Assembly (NCBI RefSeq): GCF_003672135.1
Contig: NC_039507.1
Coordinates: 12,013,278-12,077,277 of the forward strand
Direction of reading: 5' to 3'
Origin: Ooceraea biroi
Lineage: Eukaryota > Arthropoda > Insecta > Hymenoptera > Formicidae
Length of the DNA: 64,000 bases
The position numbers and the translations under genes are program-made. This document shows, piece after piece, positions 10,243 to 21,327 of this stretch (the first letter of the stretch is position 1; every line of letters starts with the position of its first letter). The notes under the pieces are model-generated. The model saw only the letters and a program-made list of their open reading frames with translations, did not search any database and had not been told where the DNA came from.

Positions 10243-11924
10243 AACAACTTTTGAAACGCAATATAACACAATCAAACAACAAAGGAAAATTCTTTGTAAG
10301 TCCGACAGTTCTGACAATCTTTATTTAGTAAATATTATTATATCATTCGCAATGTTTTGACATTTGGATGTGGTCCTTCTCAAGCTTAAATCTAAAATGT
10401 TTAAAATGTCGCAAATTCAACTTACTGCATTCATCTTCAAAAGACTAATTGTAACGTAAGATGGGACAGAACATGAAAAATAGGGGTTTTCATTATAAGA
10501 AATTAACGGTGACCTTCACGTGACCTTGAAAACGCTATTCAAAGTCATAATGATAATCCCATGTAATGCGCTATACGAAATCCTACAACTTTTAAATGAA
10601 ATGTGTTTAAAAAATGTGTATTTTCCGAAATATTAATGGGTTTCGATAGTTTTTGTACACCCTATATATGTATATGCAATTGTACACAATCATTGGTTCT
10701 GCACGTTACATTATTTATGGTGGAAAGAAATTATTTTTTATTCTACTTTTCCATCATGGCATGGTTGACAAGATTCTGGTTTCAATAAATCGATATTTCG
10801 AACAACTGACGATCACGGTCAACTTCGCCGCTTTTGACTTACTAACCAACTTACGTCTGATCAAGGGGTTACATGAGTGTGACGGCCCGAAAAAGCAGGT
10901 AATTTTCAGATGCGGATTGTAAAACAATTAAACATCCGATTAAGTTGCGGTTTGGCACTTAATTTTATCATGTTATAAACTAATAAAAACTATAATAAAG
11001 ATTAAAAAAGGATGATCCATAAACGTCATCAGAGGCCGCTGAGTTGATGGGGTTTTTTTACAGAAGGTCAAACGGTGTACTTCATAACTCAATTTTGGAT
11101 TATTTGAGATTAAAAAACAAAATTTTTCATTAATTATACTTCAATGCCTAAGCATTAACGGAGCCATTTTTTAATTATTTGAAAATTCACTGAATACCAA
11201 AGTTTTGAAAAAAAGATGTCGATTTTCGCGAAAAATTTTTTCACTAATTTGTTCATAAATCCCCCAAAAAAGTTTTTTACAAATTAACGAACGTTAATGC
11301 TTAGAGACTATAATAACAAAGATATCTGCAAAAGTTTATTGCAATTGAATTAATACAGATTGAGAAATCATGTACACTGTTTTAAAAAGTGTTGTTTTGA
11401 AAAAAACGCGTGTAAAGTTTAGAAACACATTTTTTCTGTGTTATCGAGCATTATTTCCTCTTACCACTAATCTGCTATGCCTGCTTCATACATTGAATGC
11501 TTCTACTTCAAATGCAGCCTTTTCGAAGTTTTGATAATTTTACACTCATGTAACCCCTTAAGACAATAAAGAAATAAGTTATATATGTGCTTATATGAAC
11601 GTAACGAAGAGGATTTGCATATTTGTGACCACTCGACGATACTTGTCCATACTCATTCACATTCATCTTTGCTTTTCGTCTCATCGAGATTCGAGATTTT
11701 GTAGAAAGATATATGTACATACATATGTCTGAAATATGAATAACATGTAGATAACTTGAAAATTTCAATAAAAATGAATTGAACCTGGTTTATGCATATG
11801 CGATTGCACTATTTACAATTAAATTAATTATATGTAATAAACCGTGGCTGATTTTTGCAGGTTATATGTTTTTTGTTTTGAACATTTTACACCGTGGTTT
11901 TAAATACTTCTAATCCGCATAGAT
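10243..11924. other. no gene recognised; probable old repeats
   Basis: Open frames here are short and do not resemble proteins. The stretch 11020-11550 shares GAAAAACGCG and nearby wording with 12900-13240 inside the TTAA element, so it is probably a diverged relative. ACACCCTATATA at 10660-10671 looks like a MITE edge. Confidence 0.4.
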
Positions 11925-12645
11925 ATGTCCGAACTGAGATGCGAGCAATTTCCTTTCCAAAAAATGAGGAAAGAATCTTCCTCACAGGTAAATATAGAAA
12001 TGCACATGAGTGTAATATTTATTGTCAATAAATTAATTTATCATTATACACATTTTTTCTTGATAGTTTACAGAAAATTTTTACGTAATTCAATTCGATG
12101 ATGGGGATAGTATTAGTCCCTAATAACTGGTTGCGGGTATCCGATGACAATAACAAGCAACAGATTTGTTTCTATCCGAATTACAATGCGAAAAAGAGGC
12201 TGAATAAGGCTATACAGAATAAGGAAATGCCGGATTGAAAAAATAGAAAAGCTGGCTGGGCGATATATGACGTACTACGCATTTTTGCTTCAGCAGTTAT
12301 ATCTACTATTATTTGTTGAAACCCACTTCCCTTATTCTTTGTGTTAGAATAAAATTCATTTTTTTTCTTCTTGGTAATATCAATGCAATGAATAAAATCA
12401 AAGTAATGTAAATAAGGGTTTATATATTAATAGCAATACGTAATAAATGAAATTAAAAATTACTTAGACTTGATTCATAGGACCGATAAAGAAAGAATTA
12501 ATTCCTTTTATTGAAAACTGAAATTTTCTTTTAACATCAAGCTGTCAACATATAATTCACACTACTTTTGATTGTCTATCTATGTTTTGTATTTATCATT
12601 TTCAATTATATTCAGATACTTTTGAACGAGGCCAAGAAAAGTTAA

Positions 12646-13808
12646 GGGGGGAGGGTCAAGTAAACGGCAGTTTTTTCCCAAATTTTGTTTAAACAGATGG
12701 AAAGAGTTATTAAATCGGAACAAAGTACATCATAATATTCATGATTTAAGGTATATTATAAAATTTTTTTATGTTGAAAAAGTTCAAAATGGCGGCGCAG
12801 CAGCTGCTTGAAGTCGGCTCCTCGGATTTGCGCCGTGCAACGCTCAGGTCGCTCTAATTAACTGAAAGCAAAAAACCAAAGTTTTTTTGTTAAAATGCGT
12901 TCATATGCTTTGCATGAACCTAAATTTAACAAAAAACAGCGAAAATTAAAAATTCAGGACCATTTTGAAAAAAAGTACTTTTTTCTTTACAAACAAATGG
13001 CAAAAAACAATGTTTATTATTAATTTTTTAATGAACCTTTAGGTTCATGCAAAGGCCAATAAGTTAAAGAATATATGTGCCAAAGCTCGTTACGATCGGT
13101 TAAAAATTGTAGGTGCTACAGTGCATGGCGCGCGAAATTTTACGTTTTGAGAAAAACGCGTTTAAAGTTTTCGGTAGAGAAAAGTTGTGTTAAGGGGACT
13201 TACGGCTAATGTAAGCTTAGTCTGCGATGCCAGGACCGTATAATAAGCCTTCCTCCTCTGCAAACTCATCCATTTTAGCCGCTAGTTCCTGTTTTCGAGC
13301 TGTTCTGGCCTCTTTTGATGTGCTTTGGGTGCGGCGGTCCTGCCTGTCCACGCGGTGTTTGTCGTACTCATCAGCGACTTGTTTGCAATGCAGACCGATT
13401 TGCAGTTGCATATCATTCATAATTTCTAAAGTGAATGTATAGCCATCGTTGAACATGCCTCCGGCCAAATAAGCAGCAATTTGTATAATTTTCGAGCCGC
13501 AGTTTAGATTTTTCGAAAACAGCCGAGCACAAACTATTGCTTTCCCTCGTCAGTAGTGCCATTTAGTGTCAAAATAGCAAAAACAGCAAGTCTATTTGGC
13601 TAAGGGACCGAAAGGTAAATCGTTCACGCACGCGGTTGTATACCTGCGCTCGGCGTCGTTCGGAGCACGTTACTTCAATGACTCCGTATGGACACTTAGA
13701 CTTCGCATTTCGACTCACGGCTTTAGGAACACATTCTCCAGATGTTACATGAATTTTCTAAGCAATAAAAAAAATGAAAAAAATGACCGTTTACTTGACC
13801 CTCCCCCC
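12646..13808. mobile_element. TTAA-targeting element inside exon c of the DUF4806 pseudogene
   Basis: Terminal inverted repeats GGGGGGAGGGTCAAGTAAAC and complement are flanked on both sides by TTAA (12642-12645 and 13809-13812). piggyBac-, Kolobok- and Sola3-type elements use TTAA. The termini lack the usual piggyBac CCC start. The minus-strand ORF 13217-13468 ends EGLLYGPGIAD and may be the C-terminus of a Kolobok/Mutator-like transposase, but this is only an impression. If the element and one TTAA are removed, the host reading frame runs through (GQEKLRMAEN). Confidence 0.8.
13217..13468 (-). pseudogene. possible transposase C-terminus inside the TTAA element
   Basis: An 83-codon frame with a helical, charged region (HCKQVADEYDKHRVDRQDRR) and the end EGLLYGPGIAD. 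Base composition is distinctly GC-richer than the surroundings. It has no start-proximal domain and no catalytic residues, so at most it is the 3' stub left in a non-autonomous derivative. Confidence 0.35.
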
Positions 13809-14880
13809 TTAAGGATGGCTGAAAATATATCTGACATAAATACTGAGGATGAAGAAAATATGAAACAAACACGGCATAACAGAGCTGCTGCAAAAAAATT
13901 TACGTCTGACGATGAATCTTTCGATACAGAAGTGGATTCTGGCCTACTTCCTCCTTTACCAGATCCGAAGGAATTTTCTGGATCACAACAGTTATTTCAT
14001 TCGGAAAAGTTTGCACGGATTTTGGCGATCTATGAAAATCCGATTATTTTATCCGAAAGACACAATCAACATAGGTCAAGCTGAGAAGCAAAAACAGAAG
14101 ATAATTCAGCAAGAAATGGAAGTGATTGCTAAACATAAGAAAAAAAGAGTTGGAAAATAAAAATCAACAAGGTTTTATCAATGAAGATAATGTTTATTCC
14201 ATTCGATGAATATAACAAAGAGTTAACAACTCATCTTCGTAAAAATAATGAAGATGAATCTCACAAAGGTTAAATATATTGATAACTTTTTTAAATATAA
14301 TATTTTTAAATATAATTCAAGATATTTTAATTTTTAGTGTTGAAGGAAATTTTAAGAAAAGTTAATCGCATCTTAGTTGAAATTACATACATCGACAGAA
14401 GGCTCAGTAGATTAGAAAATAAAACAGACCGCATTACAAATAAAATCGAGATTCATGTAAATACTGTCGAAGAAGCTTTTGCTTTCGACACCATTTCTTC
14501 GATAGATGAGCTGCAATTGTTTGAACAAAATTTAAAAAATGAAGAATTTTTCGTGAAAATGATAAATGTTTATTTTCATACTTTATAATTACAATTTAAA
14601 AAATGATAGATCATCTATTAGTATCCACCCTGTATATATGATACCGCAATATTTACATATTTTATATTTTTAATTATTTACATATTTTAAATTATTTCAG
14701 ATAAACCTTTTGAAATTGAAAGGCGGAACAAATCCTACAAGACATGATAAAAAATATTTTCAAAACATTAATAAAGGACGAAATATTAATGTTATATAGC
14801 TGGAAAGGAACTCGAAGAAAAAATGCATTCCGAAGTTTCAAAATTGTTAGTTTAATTATAGGTAAAAGATTTCAAAATAT

Positions 14881-15429
14881 ACAGGGTGTCCCAGACTTAT
14901 CGTATCACCGGTTCAGGGTAGACTCCTGATGTCATTCCAAGACGAAAGTTCCTCAATAAAATGTCAAGGGTGGCGTAGTTTTGGCGCTATAAGGGGTTGA
15001 AGATATCCTATCCATGTATGTACAGAATTTTCCCGCGTTCAGGGACGGCTGGTTTTCTGTCGCGGGAACGCGCCGCACTTCACGTATGTTTTGACAGTTC
15101 CGCGTGTATCGCGATTTCGTGCACTATAGTAAGCGATCGATCCGTCTTTTCTTGTTGGTCATACTGCCGATGTCGCAGAAAGTCGGACGGTAATGCGCGA
15201 AAATCCCGCGAAAAATTAAGATGGAATTGATCGGTGCGCGATGTGCGGGGTCCCTTCGACCCGCCGTCACTGAACGCGGGAAAAATCTGTACATGGATAG
15301 AATATATTCAACCCATTATAGCGCTGAAACTACGCCATCCTCGACATTTTGAAAGAGGAACTTTCGTCTCAGAATGATCTCAGGAGTCTACCCTGAAGCG
15401 GTGATACGGTAAGTCTGAGACACCCTGTA
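14881..15429. mobile_element. MITE with ACAGGGTGTC termini
   Basis: Ends ACAGGGTGTCCCAGACTTA and TAAGTCTGAGACACCCTGT are inverted repeats. The stem continues with GGTTCAGGGTAGACTCCTGA, its counterpart, and a GCGCTATAA block. TA dinucleotides flank both ends. It lies in the last intron of the DUF4806 pseudogene. The same terminal word recurs at 29504-31786, 41205 and 55358. Confidence 0.85.
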
Positions 15430-15900
15430 TATAGTCGTTGTTGTTGTATTTCGAAATTAACTATTTCTGCTGATTTCTTCTATCTCTTTCGACATTGTGA
15501 TCACCATAATGTGAAACAAGCATCGATTAGTAGAAATGGTTATATATATTGGAACACAGCCTAATATCGTTTATGATGATAATATTTATAGTATTATAAA
15601 TTGATATACATATATGTGTAGCTATTGTTCGATTACACGACGCAAATTCAACCGAGGAAATAATTGCAAAAGTTATGATCAATAGGATCGTTGAAGCTCC
15701 TGCACGTGTTCGAAGAATTGCGTGAGTAAATATCTATTATATGTATATATTTTTAATATTTATTATAAAAATTGTATATCAATTGAGACTTTTTTAACGT
15801 AATTTGTTCCTAATAATCTTTTATTGTATTCATTATATTGTTTTCTATTCAAAATAAATATTGAAATGAATATTGAAAGATTTGGTATTTCTTGTAATTA

Positions 15901-16760
15901 TCAAGTGACGCGGTAGCGTCGCGACGCCAAGTACATAAAAAAATAAATAGCCGCATATAATCAATATCGAATGTTACTAATTTTAAAAAAATTATTAAAA
16001 ATTATTAAAAAATGTGATACATAGGAAATGTTTTATTTCACGATAAAGATATAAATTGCAAGTAATTGCAAGCAACATCATCGACGACGACGACGATGAC
16101 GTTGTACCACGTCGATGACGACGACAACAATGACGACGACGTTGCACCACTTCGACGACGACAACAACGACGACAATGACGTTGCACCACGTCGACGACG
16201 ACAACAACGACGACGACGTTGCACCACATCGACGACGACGACAACGATGACGATGACGTTGCACCACGTCAACGACGACGACGACGGCGACGTTGCACCA
16301 CGTCGATGACGACGACGACGACGACGTTGCGACATAAATTGCAAGTAATTGCAAACAACATCATCGACGACGATGACGTTGCAGCACGTCGATGACGACG
16401 ACGACAACGATGACGACGACGATGATGACGATGACGTTGCACCACGTCGATGACGACGACGACAACAACGACGACGACGTTGCACCACGTCGATGACGGC
16501 GACAACAATACCTGCAACGTCGTCGTCGTCGTCGTCGTCGTCGTGCAACGTCGTCATCGTCGTTGTCGTCGTCGTCATCGACGTGCTGCAACGTCGTCAT
16601 CATCATCGACGTGGTGCAACGTCATCGTCGTCGTCGTCGTCGTTGTTGTCGCCGTCATCGACGTGGTGCAACGTCATATTAGTTAGTGAGAAAGGGATTG
16701 ACAGATTGACTGCACCAATTTCATTGCATAACGTCGAGCGCTACCACATTCATTGCATAA
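15901..16760 (+). mobile_element. family A copy A4 carrying a triplet minisatellite
   Basis: The left terminus is TCAAG, then hairpin GTGACGC GGTA GCGTCGC (one G-U pair), then box CGCCAAGTACATAAAA. At 16725-16750 the A-family phrase TGCATAACGTCGAGCGCTACC appears in inverted sense. Between them lies the GAC/GTC minisatellite. The right terminus is not recognisable. Confidence 0.55.
16054..16675. repeat. GAC-triplet minisatellite with an orientation switch
   Basis: Units of GTTGCACCACGTCGATGACG plus variable GAC/AAC/GAT triplets repeat every 30-60 bp from about 16080 to 16510. The array then flips to the complementary GTC/GTTGTC form from about 16515 to 16675, making a foldback. A 5' motif ATTGCAAGTAATTGCAA occurs at both 16055 and 16337. 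The long open frames here, with poly-Ser/Val/Arg/Thr runs, are products of the triplet repeat and are not genes. Confidence 0.85.
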
Positions 16761-17080
16761 AATTATAAAACTCAAAAATGATTTATGTGAAAGTAAAACT
16801 ATATTGTTAAAGTTATAATAAAAAATATTGTAAATCACATAGAGAAATTTTGTTAGCAAAACAGAAAAAAGTATAAAATACATAAAAATAATTTACATTA
16901 TATAAAAATCAAAAGATTATTTTTAATAAAACTTATTACAAAGTGCATCAGAACGATGTACGTGTTAGCATGCAAAATAATTGATAATAAAACATATAAA
17001 AAGAAATTATGTAATACTAATTATATGTTCAAAAGAATGTAAAACTAAAATATAGTCAAATTTTAAAAATTTACAAAAAA
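16761..17080. other. no gene seen
   Basis: AT-rich spacer between the triplet array and element D1; no ORF or repeat boundary could be supported. Confidence 0.4.
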
Positions 17081-17094
17081 GAGTGAGATCTCTA

Positions 17095-17620
17095 AAAAAC
17101 CTTTTTAAAAAAGAAAATATATATACGCCAAGTACATAAAAACTCCCAACTTGTCAAAACTCAAAACTAAATATGAAATCAATAATTAATTAGCCAAGTA
17201 TCTAGAAGCAGTTTGAGTATTTTACCCAAACGTTTTCCATGCATACTCTCTTATTGCATGACGACATTGAAGTACTTGGCGTGCCCGAATCACATCAAAA
17301 CGTCCTGTCCTACCTATAAGAGACACAAAATCATTTGCGAGTCATTATTGAAAATCATGAAGATACAAGATACAATACAAATCAAGATATTGTACAAATT
17401 TACAAGAATACATGACCACTGCGATTCGGGCACGCCAAGTACTTCAATGTCGTCATGCGATAAGAAAGTATGCATGGAAAACGTCTGGGTAAAATACTCA
17501 AATTGCTTCTAGATACTTGGCTAATTAATTATTGATTTCATATTTAGTTTTGAGTTTTGACGAGTTGGGAGTTTTTATGTACTTGGCGTATATATTTTTT
17601 CTTTTTGTAAAAAGGTTTTT
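17095..17620. mobile_element. hairpin-ended element D1
   Basis: Arms of about 150 bp are reverse complements. Six CCAAGTA boxes are placed symmetrically. In the left arm they are direct at 17128 and 17194 and inverted at 17273. In the right arm they are direct at 17435 and inverted at 17514 and 17580. The inner boxes sit in GTACTTGGCGTGCCCG. Outside the outer boxes lie CCTTTTTAAAAAAG-type self-complementary ends. No coding capacity. D2 (31795-32310) has the same box plan but different sequence between boxes. Confidence 0.8.
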
Positions 17621-18457
17621 TAGGGATATATATTTTTTCTATAAATCTTATTTGTCTTTATTATATTTTTATATTTAATAACTATATTACATTTTCAGAA
17701 ACAAAAAAAATCCAACTAATAATGTTCAAGATTAACATCTTCAAGAATGATATTGAACATATGAAGATATTAATATCTTCAAAAAATCTGCATACATCAT
17801 AATGAACATCACAGTGTCGTTTTTTGTTTATTTATTATAATGAGGTATTTTTTCTTATTAAACATTACTACGTAACATATATGTATATAACATAAACTAC
17901 CAGCAGAGTTTTTAATAGTTTATGCAATCCTAATATAATTCCTTATGCGTTGAACATTAAAAATTGTATAATTAGATTATAATGTTTATTAACAGTTTTT
18001 TTTATTATGTAATGTTTATTAAAAGATTTTACAATTAGATTAAAATCTTTATTAACAGTTTTTTTATAATTATGTTTTCTTAGAAGAATTAAAAATATAT
18101 ACTAACATTTGCGTGAAAACATGTGTTATATATGCACTTGTACAAACTTTTTATTTTAGTTTCAGAAACAAATAAAATATAAAGTTTACAGTAATACAAA
18201 TGCTTTATATCACTAATATATTCCTAAATGTTAACACTTTTAACATTTAAAAAATATAATTAGTATAAAAACATTTTTATTACTTTAAAGTTTAAACTTT
18301 ATGTACATACATGTATGTATGTATGTATGTGGATATATGACTTACACAGTACATTTTAACATATATTTAAACGTATATTTGCAATATTACAGACATGTAT
18401 AGGGATCGTGCAAGACGTTTACAGTGCCATCTGATGGTCAATTTCAACATAATTTAC
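17621..18457. other. no gene seen; AT-rich
   Basis: Contains the palindromic phrase GAAGATATTAATATCTTC near 17763-17780 and a GTAT microsatellite near 18310. No ORF of interest. Confidence 0.4.
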
Positions 18458-18825
18458 ATACCCACACAGCACAAATGACTGTTTGTCGGCTGATAGTCGG
18501 CATTTTTCAGTCAACTTGAAGTTAACTTTTTAAGTCGACATTTAGTCAACTATTTGTTGGATGGTTTATTGTCGACTTTAATTATAGACTGAAAGTCGAC
18601 CTAAGGTCGACTATTTTCGAAAGTCGACTTCTAATTGCCATAAAGTCAACTTATAAGTCCACTTTTGGCTGACTGATAGACGACTATAGTCGAGTCATTT
18701 GTCGATTAATTAGCTGACTATAAGTTGACATTCAGCCTGACTTCGACTTTTTAAAGTCGACTTTAGACTTCTTCTGCCGACTGACAGTCAACTAACGGTC
18801 GACTTGGTGCTGTTTGGGTATCTAA
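18458..18825. mobile_element. MITE saturated with GTCGAC words
   Basis: Termini are ACCCACACAGCAC on the left and GTGCTGTTTGGGT on the right. Between them AAGTCGACTT, AGTCGAC and close variants occur about twenty times in both orientations. A second terminus-like TGCTGTGCGGGTA at 20511 suggests an outer related element. No coding capacity. Confidence 0.7.
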
Positions 18826-18829
18826 CACG

Positions 18830-20525
18830 TATTGAATATATTTTGTCATATATGTATCTGATATGTAATGTAAATTACGTATCTATAACACGGACATTCA
18901 TCGGTATTAAGTATGTATCTGGCATATATGTAATACTCATATATGGCCAGTCCCTGTAAGTGGAAGTGAGAGAAAATATCTCCGATGAAAGTGAGACATT
19001 AAAGTTACTTTAGTTGTTGTGTGCAAGGTGTTCTGCGCAAGCGGTTAAAGATGAAATAGACTTATACAACCGCTAATACAGATAATAAAACCATAGTATA
19101 ACTAGTATGCACACTCTCGGTCGGCGCCTTTGATCTGAACGTTCTTGATCACGTGGTATTCCGCCATGTTTTTGGTTTAACATGCAGCGGTGTATCAATC
19201 ATTCAAGGAACCTTGATTATTAGTGCCGTAAGTAGAAGGGATGCGCAAAACTGCAATAAATTTTTGAAAAACATGAAAAATAAGAAAATTGTGTGAAAAA
19301 TAGAAGAAAGGTGTTTTTTTATAGTAAATAAAAACTCAATAAGAAAAAGTAGTTTAACAAAAAAGCAAAGCAAAGACACAATAGAGCCATAGAGTTGGGT
19401 ATAAGATGCTTATCTTTATTAATAATTAATCATTTATTATACGTATTGTACATTTCGACTAAGGGATATAGCCATCCTTATTGTATCAATTTACAAAAAA
19501 GTTTTACATAAATAAATACTTATAATATTGAATGACAAAACATATATATATGTTTACGTTACAATAAAACCTTATAATATATTAATATAAGTTAATATAA
19601 TATAAACTTATAACGTATTTTGCACAAATTAGTTATGTCTCCAAATAATCATTTTATTAGAATTATGTAATTTAAAATTACGGTTTATAAATTTTAAAAC
19701 GTAAAACACACGTATCCTAAAATACAATTTTTGTAGAAATAGATGTGGAAAATTCTTACATGGATGTTCAAATTTAATGACTGCAGCCTCTGTCAAAAAT
19801 GTTTTAATAATATTTTTTTCTTGAATAACGCGTTCAAAATGTTACAAAACTTTACGTCTATTTTTGACGACTGTATCGCTCACACGTTTCGTTTTTGAAG
19901 TGATTCCAATTAACGCCTTCCTCTCGCCTTAGAGGTAATATAGCACAATGTGAAAATAAACCGTTCATATGCTAAATAATCCTCTTATCGCTAACACGTG
20001 CTCTTCAAAGGTTATGGTTATACTTGCAAAGCTCACTGATTTTACACTACCACATACACAACTATTCTCTCATTGGTTAAACCTAAAACATAGCTGATGC
20101 GCAGAACGGATCGGCGCAAAACGAAACAATTGACAGAGTGGACATACTAGTTATACTATGATAAAACTATTAGGGTACTGTATCTTTTAATAATATAAAA
20201 ATTGTCTTACATTTGCACTTTTTTCAGCTTCTTCACATTCTTTCCACATAGCGACACGTGAATTAGATTAGAACTTCACTGTCTCTTACAACTTTTCGCG
20301 CATGCGCATTGCGAACAAAGTTGTCTGCCAGACAGAGAAAAGGATATCGTCCGCACCGTAATAGTTTCGCCTCTGTTTGAGCGACTGGCTATATATGAGT
20401 ATTACATATATAGTATCTGGTACATAATTTATACGTATTGCTACGTATCTGTTATATAGCAACATTGCAAATTTTATGTGTCTGTTGTATATCTGAAATC
20501 TAAAATGCTGTGCGGGTATTGAATA
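18830..20525. mobile_element. outer inverted-repeat element hosting the P-like insertion
   Basis: ACTCATATATGGCCAGT (about 18939) is complemented by ACTGGCTATATATGAGT (about 20386). Both flanks carry TATCTGATATGTA/TACGTATCTG words. It ends at TGCTGTGCGGGTA, like the neighbouring MITE. Boundaries are approximate. Confidence 0.45.
19092..20160. mobile_element. P-superfamily-like non-autonomous element
   Basis: Perfect 18-bp terminal inverted repeats CATAGTATAACTAGTATG are flanked by identical 7-bp duplications ATAAAAC (19085-19091 and 20161-20167). The complementarity continues loosely (ACACTCT...GGCGCC). CA ends and a 7-bp duplication fit the P/Galileo group best; hAT would give 8 bp. No transposase frame was found in 1,069 bp. 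Confidence 0.75.
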
Positions 20526-21311
20526 AAAACAAAAATAATTAATATTTTGTATTTTTTTGTAGATAGGATACTAATCACTCCAGAGGCTGGATAGATCGTG
20601 TATATAGCGGCGATACAACTTTTGGGAAATGGACATTTTAAAAAATAACTTTGTTAGCCGTAGTTGAATTCAGAATTAAAAACTCTTTAAAATTTGTTTC
20701 GAAAAATAAATAATTTTTAGAAATGAAAATATGAGACGGAGGTATTTGAAAAATATAGAATTTTTGAAAAATCTTATATATTATGAAAGAATTCTTATAC
20801 CAATATTATACTATTGTGAAGCGCATAAGAAGGCATAACTTTTGTTCAAAATATTTTTCTATATCTGTTAATGTTTCGACGTTATTGCTTAGAAAGAAAA
20901 AATCCAATTTTTTTAAAGAGTTGTTTCAACTCCTTAATGTGAAATTGAGCATTTATAAAAAATCTGTATCTCTTATTTTGATCTATATTTTAACATATCT
21001 AAAGCTCATCTGAATCGGAGGGGAATATTTCCTTTACTTGCTTTGTTAGAACACTCGGCCTACTGTTTTGGTACGCAAGCTATGCTCTAACTTACTAATA
21101 TTAATTAATTAATAACTTTTTAATTATTGCGATCACAAAATAGTATAGAGGACTTGTCTGTTCAACTCAACCTACTACTCTACCTCTACATGAGCGTTCA
21201 TTAGATTATTATCGAATAACCTGTATATTCAGTATTATATACTTTGCATTTTATACACAGCAACTTATATCGTAATTACATTCTCTGAAATTAGTAACTG
21301 TCAACTGCTGC
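20526..21311. other. no gene seen upstream of the EDRF1 3' end
   Basis: AT-rich DNA with short shadow frames only. It ends at the EDRF1 polyadenylation region. Confidence 0.4.
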
Positions 21312-21317
21312 TTTATT
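21312..21317 (-). terminator. EDRF1 polyadenylation signal
   Basis: AATAAA on the minus strand, 10 nt after the EDRF1 stop codon (21330-21328). Its position and context are right for a poly(A) signal. Confidence 0.6.
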
Positions 21318-21327
21318 TACACATCCA

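Larger units (their letters stand above)
11925..15725 (+). pseudogene. DUF4806-type gene, decayed and twice invaded
   Basis: Six exon-like blocks are in order. (a) 11925-11987 starts MSELRCEQFP and ends at CAG before GTAAAT. (b) From 12067: FYVIQFDDGDSIS, then after a frameshift VPNNWL, CFYPNY and WAIYDVLRIF. (c) 12616-12645 plus 13813-14084: FERGQEKLRMAENISDINTE and an acidic region. (d) 14338-14588 is coiled: ILRKVNRILVEITYIDRRLS, then SSIDELQLFEQNLKNEEFF. (e) 14701-14861: LKGGTNPTRH, then after a frameshift LYSWKGTRRKNAF. (f) 15622-15725: STEEIIAKVMINRIVEAPAR then a stop. The order matches DUF4806 proteins. A 1.16-kb element splits exon c and a MITE lies in the intron before f. At least three frameshifts were seen. 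Function of the family is unknown. Confidence 0.65.

Noticed and set aside
10603..10922. Overlapping plus-strand frames of 61 and 89 codons
   Set aside because: Low-complexity composition, no homology recognised, and frames overlap in different phases in repeat-like DNA.
13596..14084. A 162-codon ORF starting at 13596
   Set aside because: Its first half is the right end of the TTAA element and only the part after 13812 belongs to the DUF4806 exon.
16054..16675. Many long overlapping frames on both strands rich in Ser, Val, Arg, Thr and His
   Set aside because: They exist because a GAC/GTC triplet repeat is open in all frames; composition is pure repeat, there is no start context and the frames mirror each other.
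16054..16675. Regularly spaced units reminiscent of a CRISPR array
   Set aside because: Spacers are themselves triplet repeats, unit length varies, the array flips strand, and the surroundings are eukaryotic with introns.
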